Below, piece after piece: positions 17,093 to 25,712 of a stretch of DNA of 32,641 bases. Source of the stretch: a bacterium (lineage in GTDB: Bacteria > Patescibacteriota > Minisyncoccia > Moranbacterales > UBA9337). The stretch's first letter is position 1. Every line of letters begins with the position of its first letter. Location of the stretch: contig JAGGSH010000015.1 of the NCBI GenBank assembly GCA_021159185.1, positions 1-32,641 on the forward strand, in the 5' to 3' direction. The notes beneath the pieces were generated by a model that saw only the letters and a program-made list of their open reading frames with translations, ran no database searches and was not told where the DNA came from. The translations under genes were made by a program, and so were the position numbers.

Positions 17093-17137
17093 AAAAAACA
17101 AAAGACAACTTCCCGTGGAAACTGTCCTTTGTTTTCA
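17093..17137 (-). terminator. Intrinsic terminator on minus strand downstream of murF: AAAACAAAGGACAGTTTCC-ACG-GGAAGTTGTCTTTTGTTTTTTT
   Basis: Long near-perfect inverted repeat followed by T-run on the minus strand. Confidence 0.85.
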
Positions 17138-17262
17138 AAGCAACTTATGTTGGCAACCCTTGAATTTTCCTCTTATTCTCTTGTAATTTTTATTTTCAAC
17201 GGAAAATTATCTCACCGTTATTTTTATAATAATCCTTTTTTAAATCCTGTAAATACTTACCC

Positions 17263-17271
17263 TGTGGATAA
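17263..17271 (-). promoter_or_regulatory. Perfect DnaA-box consensus TTATCCACA just downstream of murF
   Basis: Plus strand TGTGGATAA. Confidence 0.4.
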
Positions 17272-17284
17272 CTTTCCATCTATC

Positions 17285-18589
17285 CTACGGCTTTGTGTAA
17301 GGCTTTTTTAACCAATCTTCCGACTGGCGGCACAAAATATTTTCAGCTTCTCGCGGATTTAGCATTACTTCTTCCACGATTTTTTCCATTCTCATTGATT
17401 GCGAACCTTTGATTAAAATTAAATTACCATCTCTGATTTCTTCTTGAAGTTTTTTTCCGGCTGAAACAGGGTCGTTGAAATGAAATAATCTGCTCGCGGG
17501 ATAGCCCAGCGATTTGAGTTCCCCAATTGCTATTTTCATTCTATCGCCTACCGTAAAAATAAATTTTGGATTTACTTGAAAAATTTTCCGCGCTATTTTG
17601 CGATGCCCGCCCTCCATATCTTTTCCCAGCTCCAGCATATCCCCCATCACTGCTATTTTGCCGACTGTTCTCACTTTCATTAAAACATCCAGCGCCGCTT
17701 CCGCTGAAGCCGGCGAAGCGTTATAAGTATCATCAATAATAAAACTGTTTTTTATTCCGGGAATTAAATTCATTCTTCCCGCGGGAGGAAAAAAATTATC
17801 TAAAGACTCGGCAATATCCACCAGATTAATTTTAAAAGCTATGCCGGCTGAAATCCCCGCTAAAATCGCGTAAATATGATGCCGGGCCAGAATGTGGCGC
17901 AGGCGCACCGGAATAATCTTTTCTTGATAACTGAGTTTAAAGCTAATGCCTGACGGTCTGCTATTTTGATAATTAAAATCTATAATGTCCGCTTTTACAT
18001 CGGCTTCTTTTAAGCCGAAGGTAATAATTTTAGATCGGACTAGGCTCTCCATATTTTTTATTTGGCTGTCATCGGTGTTTAAAATAGCCATCCCATCTTC
18101 AGGCAAAGTTTCCACTAGTTTTCTTTTTTCTTTGGCGATATGGTTCACACTTTTGAAAAATTCTAAATGGCTGGAGGAAATATTAGTTATAATTCCAACA
18201 TTAATAGGAATAAAATCGGTTAAATATTTCATATCCCCCGGGCGGTCAACTCCCATTTCCAAAACTAAAATTTCCGGGTATCTCGCGGGGAAAATAATAA
18301 TAAAAAGCCATTTAATAAAAACTTTAAGCCATTTTTGCCAAGAGCGCTTTCCGCTTTCCACCCCGATAATAGTAAGCGGAATGCCGATTTCATTATTATA
18401 ATTCTTCTCGCTTTTGCGCGTTCTGAATTTTTGGGAGAGAACCATAAAAACAGCTTCCTTGGCAGAAGTTTTTCCCACTGATCCCGTAATTCCCACAATA
18501 GACGGCTTGTATTTTTTTATAACCATCACCGCCATCCAGCGAAGCATTTTCTCTAGATATTGTATTTTTTTAGTTTTCATAGCTCGCAC
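17285..18589 (-). CDS. murF: UDP-N-acetylmuramoyl-tripeptide--D-alanyl-D-alanine ligase
   Basis: GITGSVGKTSAKEAV, LEMGVDRPGDMKYLTDF, IDDTYNASPASAEAALDVL, AVMGDMLELG. Confidence 0.95.
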   Translation of the reverse strand: MRAMKTKKIQYLEKMLRWMAVMVIKKYKPSIVGITGSVGKTSAKEAVFMVLSQKFRTRKSEKNYNNEIGIPLTIIGVESGKRSWQKWLKVFIKWLFIIIFPARYPEILVLEMGVDRPGDMKYLTDFIPINVGIITNISSSHLEFFKSVNHIAKEKRKLVETLPEDGMAILNTDDSQIKNMESLVRSKIITFGLKEADVKADIIDFNYQNSRPSGISFKLSYQEKIIPVRLRHILARHHIYAILAGISAGIAFKINLVDIAESLDNFFPPAGRMNLIPGIKNSFIIDDTYNASPASAEAALDVLMKVRTVGKIAVMGDMLELGKDMEGGHRKIARKIFQVNPKFIFTVGDRMKIAIGELKSLGYPASRLFHFNDPVSAGKKLQEEIRDGNLILIKGSQSMRMEKIVEEVMLNPREAENILCRQSEDWLKKPYTKP

Positions 18590-20343
18590 TCTTCTGTTGG
18601 GCTAATTTTGTAATACTCCAATAAAAATTTCATTACTCGGCTGAAAGCGGGAGCAGCCGTGGATTCCGCCCATTGGACATCTTTAGGATTATAAATTTTG
18701 ACCAGCACGGTAAATTGAGGATCTTCAATCGGAGCAAAACCGGCAAACGATCCGATCGCTATCCCTTCTTCATATCCTTTTTCGCCCGCCTTGGCAACTT
18801 GAGCCGTTCCCGTTTTTCCGCCCACTAAATATCCGGAAACCCCGGCTTTTTTTCCATGGCCGTTTTCCACCACGCTGAGAAGCATCTGAGAGAGTTTTTC
18901 CGCCGTTTCTTTTTTAATAACCCTCCTAATCTCTTGCGGATTTATTTCTTCTACCCTGCCATCGGGATAAATCTTTTTTTCAATCAGCTGGGGCTTCATT
19001 AATTTTCCGCCATTGGCGATAACAGAATAAGAATTAATCAGCTGCAGGGGAGTAACCGTAATCCCTTGCCCGAACGCGGCGGTAAAAAATTGAATATCTC
19101 TTTTTAACGCTTTTAGATTATTTATATTTCCCCGGGATTCTCCCGGAAGTTCAATCCCCGTTTTTTCGCCAAAGCCGAACCTTTTCACATAGTCGGCAAA
19201 TTTTTTATTGCCTGTCAGTTTTTCAACATAAATCGCTCCTGTATTTAATGATCTTTCCAGAACTTGAGTCATAGTTTGTTCTCCATAAGCCTTTTCATCG
19301 GAATTTTTAATTGTATATCCCGCTTCTTGCACGCTTCCGCTATCATAATAAACGCTGTCTGGTTCCACCTTGCCGCCGTCTATCCCAATAGCCATCGTGA
19401 TAGCTTTAAAAACCGAACCGCATTCGTAAGCTTCGCTCACGGATGGATTCATAAAAAGGGACATATCCTCGCACTTGGAATATTCATTGGGATCAAAGGA
19501 CGGATAATTGGCCGCGGCTAAAATTTTTCCGGTTTTCGGTTCCATGACCAAAATGGTTCCGCTGTCAGCGCCGTGCTTTTCAACGGTTTCTTTTAAAATT
19601 TTCTCGGTCTCATATTGAACAATTCTGTCAATTGTTAAAATTAAATCTATTCCGTTTCTGGCAGGATTAAATTCCCTGTCCGTGATGGAAATCCATCTTC
19701 CTCCCGCGTCTCTTTCTTGGCTTAAATCTCCCGGCGTTCCGCGCAATTCTTTTTCCCAATAAGCTTCCAAACCGTATCGTCCTTTATATTCTTTTCCGTT
19801 TGAGCCGACAAAGCCGATAATTTGCGCCGCTAATTCTTCGGCTGGATAATAACGGAAAGTTTCCGACATAAGATGAATTCCGGAAATTTCAAGATCCTTA
19901 ATTTTAGAAACTTCTTCATCGGTAAGTTTATGCTTGAGCACTTCAAACATATCTTCCGGGTCAGCCAACTTTTTTCTCACTAAATTTTCTTCCAACTCTA
20001 AAATAGAAGAAATTTTAATAACTGCATCTTCTCTATTTTCAATTTCCTTGGGAACGGCATAAGCCATTTTAAGATCTCTGTTGATTGCTAATGGATAAGT
20101 ATTGTCTCCGTCCTTAAGATAAACTTCCCCTCTTTCGGGATTTAGCTCCTGAAAAATATAATGCTGATTTTGGGCGATAGCGCGATAAACATCATAAGCC
20201 GCGACTTGCAAAGAATACAAGCGAAAAAAAATAACAGCCGCTGATAAAAAAACGAGGAGCGCCAAAAAATAAATCCTCCAGCTCTCCATTGATAATCCAA
20301 TTTTTATTTTATGGCCTTTTAATCTTTTGCTGCGCATAACCAC
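18577..20343 (-). CDS. ftsI: Penicillin-binding protein 2 / FtsI-type transpeptidase
   Basis: Active-site SVFK, SLN, KTGT motifs (GSVFKAITMAIG, ERSLNTGAIYVEK, GGKTGTAQV); lies in dcw order before murF. Confidence 0.94.
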   Translation of the reverse strand: MVMRSKRLKGHKIKIGLSMESWRIYFLALLVFLSAAVIFFRLYSLQVAAYDVYRAIAQNQHYIFQELNPERGEVYLKDGDNTYPLAINRDLKMAYAVPKEIENREDAVIKISSILELEENLVRKKLADPEDMFEVLKHKLTDEEVSKIKDLEISGIHLMSETFRYYPAEELAAQIIGFVGSNGKEYKGRYGLEAYWEKELRGTPGDLSQERDAGGRWISITDREFNPARNGIDLILTIDRIVQYETEKILKETVEKHGADSGTILVMEPKTGKILAAANYPSFDPNEYSKCEDMSLFMNPSVSEAYECGSVFKAITMAIGIDGGKVEPDSVYYDSGSVQEAGYTIKNSDEKAYGEQTMTQVLERSLNTGAIYVEKLTGNKKFADYVKRFGFGEKTGIELPGESRGNINNLKALKRDIQFFTAAFGQGITVTPLQLINSYSVIANGGKLMKPQLIEKKIYPDGRVEEINPQEIRRVIKKETAEKLSQMLLSVVENGHGKKAGVSGYLVGGKTGTAQVAKAGEKGYEEGIAIGSFAGFAPIEDPQFTVLVKIYNPKDVQWAESTAAPAFSRVMKFLLEYYKISPTEECEL

Positions 20344-20418
20344 AACATATCGCTACACAACAAACATGTATCATGTATCGTGATGTTTTATTATTTCTTA
20401 CATCTTACGTCTTACGTC

Positions 20419-20778
20419 TTACTTTAAAGCTATTGGACCGCTTTCTTCAATATAAACAACCTCTTTTAAGTCAGACATATTTAAATTCTCGCTTTCCTTT
20501 TTTAACCGATAAAGCGAATTAAGCTCCGCTTCTTGAATTCTTAATTGCTCATTTTTCTTTTCGTTTTTTATCAGCTCTTTTTCCGCGCAACGAATTTGAT
20601 AACCTTTAACCGCGTTGCTGTTTATTGAATACAAATAAAACAGTCCTGAAAGGAAAATGAAAACCGCTATAATAAAGCTCGTATTTATTGAGCCAGTTAT
20701 AGTTTTGTTTTTTATTTTTTGTTTTTTTCGCCGCCATCGGCAATGATTTCCTCCGGCAACTACTCTGTTTCTTATCAT
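20419..20778 (-). CDS. FtsL-like small single-TM coiled-coil division protein
   Basis: 119 aa, one TM (SFIIAVFIFLSGLFYLYSINS), coiled-coil tail, positioned between rsmH and ftsI. Confidence 0.65.
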   Translation of the reverse strand: MIRNRVVAGGNHCRWRRKKQKIKNKTITGSINTSFIIAVFIFLSGLFYLYSINSNAVKGYQIRCAEKELIKNEKKNEQLRIQEAELNSLYRLKKESENLNMSDLKEVVYIEESGPIALK

Positions 20779-20799
20779 CTGTTCACATGCCCCCCGGCT

Positions 20800-20880
20800 A
20801 ACTTACAACTTACAACTTACAACACACGACCCTCTGATTTCTTGTCTTGGGTTGTAGGTTGCAGGTTGTAGGTTGTGGGT
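20800..20880. repeat. Stutter palindrome: (AACTTAC)n ... (GTTGTAG/GTTGCAG)n
   Basis: aacttacaacttacaacttacaac ... gggttgtaggttgcaggttgtaggttgtgggtt. Confidence 0.85.
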
Positions 20881-21827
20881 TATATCTTCTCCGCCACTCT
20901 TAATTTAGCGCTTCTCGCTCTTGGATTTATTTCAATTTCTTCACATTTAGGAATGATCGGCTTTTTGGAAATTATTTTTATTCTTGGCTTTCGCCCGCAG
21001 CGGCAAATTGGAAATTTCGGCGGGCAAATGCATCCCCTTGCATTTTCCTTGAATAAATTCTTGACAATCCTATCCTCTCCGGAATGAAACGATATTACAG
21101 CCAAACGACCGGCCGTTTTTAAAATATCAATTGCTTGCGGCAGAAAACATTTAATATTTTCCAGTTCATTATTAACTTCTATTCTTAACGCCTGAAATGT
21201 TTTAACGGCAAAATGCTTTTTCCCGCGCCTGTATTTTCCCGGCACCGCGCTGCTGATTATTTCTGCCAATCTCAATGTTTTTTCAATCGGCTTTATTTTT
21301 CTTTGGAGAATAATCGCTTTGGCAATTTTGCGAGCGTATCTTTCTTCCCCGAACTCGCGCAATATTTTTTCTAAATGATTTTGACTATAAGTATTGATTA
21401 TCTCCCGAGCGGTTTGTTTCCCATTTTGATCCATTCTCATATCCAGCTCCGCGTCTTTTTTAAAACTAAATCCTCTTTCCGCGTCTTCCAGTTGGTCGGA
21501 AGACATTCCGAAGTCCGCCAAAATCGCATCCACTCGTTCAATTTTTAAGGCTTCCAGAATACTGCCTAAACCCGCGAAATTATCATTAACTAATTCTAAA
21601 TTTTCTTTTTTTAATCCTATGTTTAAATCCTTCAGTTTGCTTTTAAAATTTTTTATAGCTTCTTCATCTCTATCAATAGCAATTAGTTTTCCTCCCGGCA
21701 AAATTCTTTTCAATATTTCCAAACTGTGCCCGCCTCCTCCCAAAGTCGCGTCAACAACCACGCTGCCTTTTTTAAGATTTAATTTCTCTAAACTTTCCTC
21801 CAATAAAACTGGCTTGTGAATAGACAT
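20880..21827 (-). CDS. rsmH: 16S rRNA (cytosine(1402)-N(4))-methyltransferase
   Basis: HKPVLLEESLEKLNLKKGSVVVDATLGGGGHSLEIL, ADFGMSSDQLEDAERGFSF, LAVISFHSGEDRIVKNLFKE. Confidence 0.97.
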   Translation of the reverse strand: MSIHKPVLLEESLEKLNLKKGSVVVDATLGGGGHSLEILKRILPGGKLIAIDRDEEAIKNFKSKLKDLNIGLKKENLELVNDNFAGLGSILEALKIERVDAILADFGMSSDQLEDAERGFSFKKDAELDMRMDQNGKQTAREIINTYSQNHLEKILREFGEERYARKIAKAIILQRKIKPIEKTLRLAEIISSAVPGKYRRGKKHFAVKTFQALRIEVNNELENIKCFLPQAIDILKTAGRLAVISFHSGEDRIVKNLFKENARGCICPPKFPICRCGRKPRIKIISKKPIIPKCEEIEINPRARSAKLRVAEKI

Positions 21828-21837
21828 TCCGGTTATA

Positions 21838-21966
21838 AAATCTAAATTTCAAAGCTCAAATTTCAAATCAATATCAAATGGCTAAATTTCAAATATTCAA
21901 ATTATTAAAAAATTTATCATTTGGATTTTGGGTTTGATTTGGAATTTTGATTTTTGATTTTGGCAT
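21838..21966. repeat. Long imperfect palindrome of AAATTTCAAAT / ATTTGGAATTT stutter motifs between mraZ and rsmH
   Basis: Direct reading. Confidence 0.8.
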
Positions 21967-21977
21967 TTAAACCTTAA

Positions 21978-22412
21978 TTAATATACTCCCAGCTTTCCCA
22001 ACTGCTCCGCTATTTCATCGGCGCTTTTTTCGGTTTTGGATTTATAATCACCCCATTTTTTCTCGTCCCAAATTTCCAGGCGATTATAAAGTCCGGCAAC
22101 CGTAATATTCTTTTTCAGCCCCGCGTATTTTTTTAAATAATCGGGAATCAAAATTCTTCCCTGCTTGTCAATTTCCACATCGGTGGCGCCCGCCAGCATT
22201 AAACGGATAAAACTTCTGGTGCCGGATTCTCCTACCGGCAAACTTCCCAATTTCTTGGCCAGCTCTTCCCATATTTTCATTGGATAAATAAATAAACATT
22301 TATCCAAACCTCTAGTGACAACTACTTTATTTCCTAATTCATTTCTAAACTTAGATGGGACAGCCAATCTTTTTTTTATATCTATAGAATGCTGATACTC
22401 TCCAATAAACAT
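21978..22412 (-). CDS. mraZ: Transcriptional regulator / division protein MraZ
   Basis: MFIGEYQHSIDIKKRLAVPSKFRNELG ... second AbrB-like half TDVEIDKQGRILIPDYLKKYAGL; upstream of rsmH. Confidence 0.95.
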   Translation of the reverse strand: MFIGEYQHSIDIKKRLAVPSKFRNELGNKVVVTRGLDKCLFIYPMKIWEELAKKLGSLPVGESGTRSFIRLMLAGATDVEIDKQGRILIPDYLKKYAGLKKNITVAGLYNRLEIWDEKKWGDYKSKTEKSADEIAEQLGKLGVY

Positions 22413-22436
22413 AACGCTATTTTATATATTCATTCT

Positions 22437-22453
22437 CCACTTTCAACCACTTT
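22437..22453 (-). promoter_or_regulatory. Tandem MraZ-type boxes AAAGTGG-TTG-AAAGTGG
   Basis: 10-bp-spaced direct repeats 25 nt upstream of the mraZ start codon, matching the AAAGTG[T/G]-N3 repeats described for MraZ in Mollicutes. Confidence 0.75.
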
Positions 22454-22469
22454 ATAACACACTAAGTAT

Positions 22470-22498
22470 ATTTTAAACCACCAGTCACCATCGGTCAA
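22470..22498 (-). promoter_or_regulatory. Candidate mraZ promoter TTGACC-N17-TAAAAT
   Basis: Sigma70-like spacing immediately upstream of the MraZ boxes. Confidence 0.5.
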
Positions 22499-22516
22499 CA
22501 TAAAATTAAAAATTAA

Positions 22517-22540
22517 AAAATGGCTTTTTAAAGCCATTTT
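22517..22540 (-). terminator. Intrinsic terminator AAAATGGCTTT-AA-AAAGCCATTTT followed by T-rich tract
   Basis: 11 bp perfect stem; downstream of the RND operon on the minus strand. Confidence 0.75.
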
Positions 22541-22548
22541 AAAAAAAC

Positions 22549-22568
22549 TTATCCACCACTTATCCACA
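22549..22568 (-). promoter_or_regulatory. Two DnaA-box-like motifs, 11-bp phased (TTATCCACC, TTATCCACA on plus strand)
   Basis: Plus strand cTTATCCACCACTTATCCACAa. Confidence 0.4.
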
Positions 22569-22594
22569 ATAAACATTCCATATGGGTGGAATGT

Positions 22595-25500
22595 TTATTC
22601 TGATCCATTGACTATTTTTCCAACTCTTACATAAGCCCGCTTGGAAAACTTTTCCATTAGGCTGTAAATTACGGGGATAACCACCAGCGTTAAAATGGTT
22701 GAAACCAGCAATCCGCCAATTACGGCGATTGCCATCGGCCGCATCATTTCCGAGCCTTCCTGCCTGGACAAAGCCATTGGCAATATTCCTAAAATTGTGG
22801 TCGTGGAAGTAATTAAAATCGGACGCAGGCGAGTTATTCCGCCTTCAACCAAAGCGTCAAACTTGCCCATGCCTTTTTTTCTTAATTGGTTGATATAGTC
22901 AATCAAGACGATGGCGTTGTTCACCACAATTCCCGCCAACATTATTATTCCCATAAAAGACGGCAAAGACAGAGTCTGGCCGGTAATAAACAAAGCCAGC
23001 TCCACGCCGATAAAAGCCAAGGGTATTTCAAACATAACAATAAACGGATGAATTAACGATTCAAACTGCGAAGCCATTACCATATAGACTAACAAAATTC
23101 CCAACGCCAGCGCCAAACCCAATGTGCTAAAAGCATCTTGCATTTGTTTATATGATCCGCCATATTCAATAAAATATCCGGACGGCAATTTGTAATCGCC
23201 TAATTCGTTTTTTATGTCTTTGACAACGCTTCCGACATCCCTGTCAAGGATATTGGCCGTTACCGCTGCCATTCTTAATTGGTCCTCGCGGTTAATTTTT
23301 ACCGGGCCTTCGCCTGGAGAAATTTTAGCCACTTGCTTTAAAGGCACTTGGATTCCCGTTGGAGCGGTAATGGTTAAATTTTTTATTTGCTCAATATCAT
23401 CACGATAAATTTCATCATAACGCACTCTTATGTCCGTTTCTTCTCCGCCTTGCCGCAACTGGGTGGCTACCGATCCCCGCATGGAATTTTTTACGGTTGA
23501 ACCGATCTGTCCGACTGTTAATCCCAGATAAGAAGCTCTTTCCCGGTCAATATTAATAATCAATTCCGGCTTGCCTCGGCTTAAAGTCGTGTCAACATCA
23601 CGGATGCCTTCCACATTGTTAATTTTTCGCGCAATCTCGCCGGAAATATTTTTTAATTGTTCTAAATCTTTGCCAAAAATTTTTATTTCAATCGGCGTCA
23701 TGGCCCCGCCCATCATAACGCCGGCCATATCCATTGGATTAATCTCCAATCCTTTGATCGGCGGCCTGTTTTTCCTGACTACTTCTTCAATTTGCGTGTT
23801 GGACAATTCTCTGTCTTTTTTGTCTTTCAGCCGAATCAAAATCATGGCTTCATTGACGCCGCCGCCCATACCCATTGAACCAGCTTCCGCCGTTTCTTCA
23901 CTTTGGCCGACAAAGCTGGTAGCGTTGATTACGCTGCTGCCTGTCTTATTTAAAACGGTTTCTTCAATTTGTCTGACTGCTTTGTCAGTTTGCTCTAAAG
24001 ATGAACCTACCGGCATTTCCACTTGCAAAATCATCATTCCTTGATCGCTAACCGGCATAAATTCAGCTCCGACAAACGGGACCAAAGCGATGGCGCCAAT
24101 CAATAAACCAACCGCAAGAGCCACAGTTTTAAAGCGATTCTTTAATGACCAAACTAAAACTTTTTTATAAGCGTTTTGAATCTTTTTGAAATGTCGCTCT
24201 CCCGACGCTTTTTGATAATCTTCCGCTTTCTTCCTTTTTTTGAAAATTTTTGAGGCGATCATCGGCACTAAGGTTAAAGCCACAAACAATGAGGAAGACA
24301 AAGCAAAAATAATCGTTAAGGACAATCCCCGTGACATCTGCCCGACGGTGCCAGACCCTAAAGACATCGGCAAGAAAACAGCAATAGTTGTCAGCGTGGC
24401 CGCGGTAATAGCCAATCCTACTTCATTTGAGCCGATTATGGCCGCTTTTTGCCGCTTGCCGATTTTTTCCAAATGCCGATAAATATTTTCAATTACCACT
24501 ACGGCATTATCCACCAGCATTCCAATACCTAAAGCCAACCCGCCCAAAGTCATTAGGTTTAATGTATAACCGACAAGATAAATTGGAATGAAAGTGGCGA
24601 TTAGAGATAAAGGAATGGCTAATCCGATAGCTAAGGTTGGACGCCAATTCCGCAAAAACAAATAAATCATCAGCATGGCCAGCAATCCGCCGATTATCCC
24701 GCTCTGGGTCACAGAATCAGTTGAACTTTTAATTATTCGGCTCTGATCCATAACTAAAGCAAACGCAACATCTTTTGGCAGATATTTTCGCAGTTCCGGC
24801 AATTCATTTTTAATCCTATCGGCTACCTGGGCCGTGTTGGCTCCGGATTGCTTATTAATCATCATCAGAAGGCTGTCCTTTTTGTTAGTGCGGCAATAGC
24901 TTCTTAACTCCTTGCGCGTGTCAATAACTTCTGCCACATCTTTCAGATATATCGGCGCGCTGCCTTTGATAGTGATAATAGTATTTTTTATCTCCTCTAA
25001 ACTTTTATATTCTCCCACTGCGCGCAAAGAAAATTCCTGCAAGCCCTGCTCTATAAATCCGCCGGATAAATTAATATTTTCTCCGCGCAAAATTTGGACG
25101 ACTTGAGCTTGGGTTAAGCCGTAAAGCTCTAGTCGCGGCTTATTTAATTTTATTAAAATTTCTCTTTCTTGCCCGCCGCGCAATTCCACTGAAGCCACGC
25201 CATCCAATCTTTCAATTTTGTCTTTAACATTGTCTTCTAATAATTTTTTAAGTTCTAAAGTAGTTAAACTATCGGCAGTAACGCCATAGCCCAGCACTGG
25301 CATGGCCCCTACGTCCATTTTTAAAACCATAGGATTATTGGCGTCTTGGGGCAAGTAGTTTTCTATCAGCCCGATTTTATCTCTTAAGTCCTGGGCCGCA
25401 AAATCAATATTTGCGCCACTGTTGAATTCTATCTTTACAACCGACATTCCCTCTTGTGAAATTGAAGATACTGACTTAACATCTTTAACCGTGCTAACCG

Positions 25501-25708
25501 CGTCCTCAATTGGCTTAGTTAAGACATCTTCAATATCTTCGGAAGTTGCGCCAGGATATGAAGTAACTACAGATACTACCGGAAATTCAATATCCGGCAG
25601 CATATCCAGCCCTAAACGGCCAAATGAAACAATGCCAAAAACAACAATAATTAAAACCATCATCGTTATAGTTACCGGCTTGTCAACTGAAAATTTTGGC
25701 AGATTCAT
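22595..25708 (-). CDS. RND family efflux permease (AcrB/HAE1-like)
   Basis: 1037 aa; DKPVTITMMVLIIVVFGIVSF, GLDMLPDIEFPVVSVVTSYPGATSEDIEDVLTKPIE, GMLVDNAVVVIENIYRH, second half IMLAGIVVNNAIVLIDYINQLR. Confidence 0.97.
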   Translation of the reverse strand: MNLPKFSVDKPVTITMMVLIIVVFGIVSFGRLGLDMLPDIEFPVVSVVTSYPGATSEDIEDVLTKPIEDAVSTVKDVKSVSSISQEGMSVVKIEFNSGANIDFAAQDLRDKIGLIENYLPQDANNPMVLKMDVGAMPVLGYGVTADSLTTLELKKLLEDNVKDKIERLDGVASVELRGGQEREILIKLNKPRLELYGLTQAQVVQILRGENINLSGGFIEQGLQEFSLRAVGEYKSLEEIKNTIITIKGSAPIYLKDVAEVIDTRKELRSYCRTNKKDSLLMMINKQSGANTAQVADRIKNELPELRKYLPKDVAFALVMDQSRIIKSSTDSVTQSGIIGGLLAMLMIYLFLRNWRPTLAIGLAIPLSLIATFIPIYLVGYTLNLMTLGGLALGIGMLVDNAVVVIENIYRHLEKIGKRQKAAIIGSNEVGLAITAATLTTIAVFLPMSLGSGTVGQMSRGLSLTIIFALSSSLFVALTLVPMIASKIFKKRKKAEDYQKASGERHFKKIQNAYKKVLVWSLKNRFKTVALAVGLLIGAIALVPFVGAEFMPVSDQGMMILQVEMPVGSSLEQTDKAVRQIEETVLNKTGSSVINATSFVGQSEETAEAGSMGMGGGVNEAMILIRLKDKKDRELSNTQIEEVVRKNRPPIKGLEINPMDMAGVMMGGAMTPIEIKIFGKDLEQLKNISGEIARKINNVEGIRDVDTTLSRGKPELIINIDRERASYLGLTVGQIGSTVKNSMRGSVATQLRQGGEETDIRVRYDEIYRDDIEQIKNLTITAPTGIQVPLKQVAKISPGEGPVKINREDQLRMAAVTANILDRDVGSVVKDIKNELGDYKLPSGYFIEYGGSYKQMQDAFSTLGLALALGILLVYMVMASQFESLIHPFIVMFEIPLAFIGVELALFITGQTLSLPSFMGIIMLAGIVVNNAIVLIDYINQLRKKGMGKFDALVEGGITRLRPILITSTTTILGILPMALSRQEGSEMMRPMAIAVIGGLLVSTILTLVVIPVIYSLMEKFSKRAYVRVGKIVNGSE

Positions 25709-25712
25709 AAAT

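Noticed and set aside
16914-17138. 74-aa minus ORF MKTKDSFHGKLSFVFLKSC...
   Set aside because: Starts inside the murF terminator hairpin and runs through promoter-like sequence; less plausible than the structured RNA or the 57-aa sORF in another frame.
23571-24044. Plus-strand ORFs antisense to the RND permease (and similar shadow ORFs opposite murC, ispG, malic enzyme, murF, etc.)
   Set aside because: Strong minus-strand coding on the opposite strand explains them; no recognizable domains on plus.
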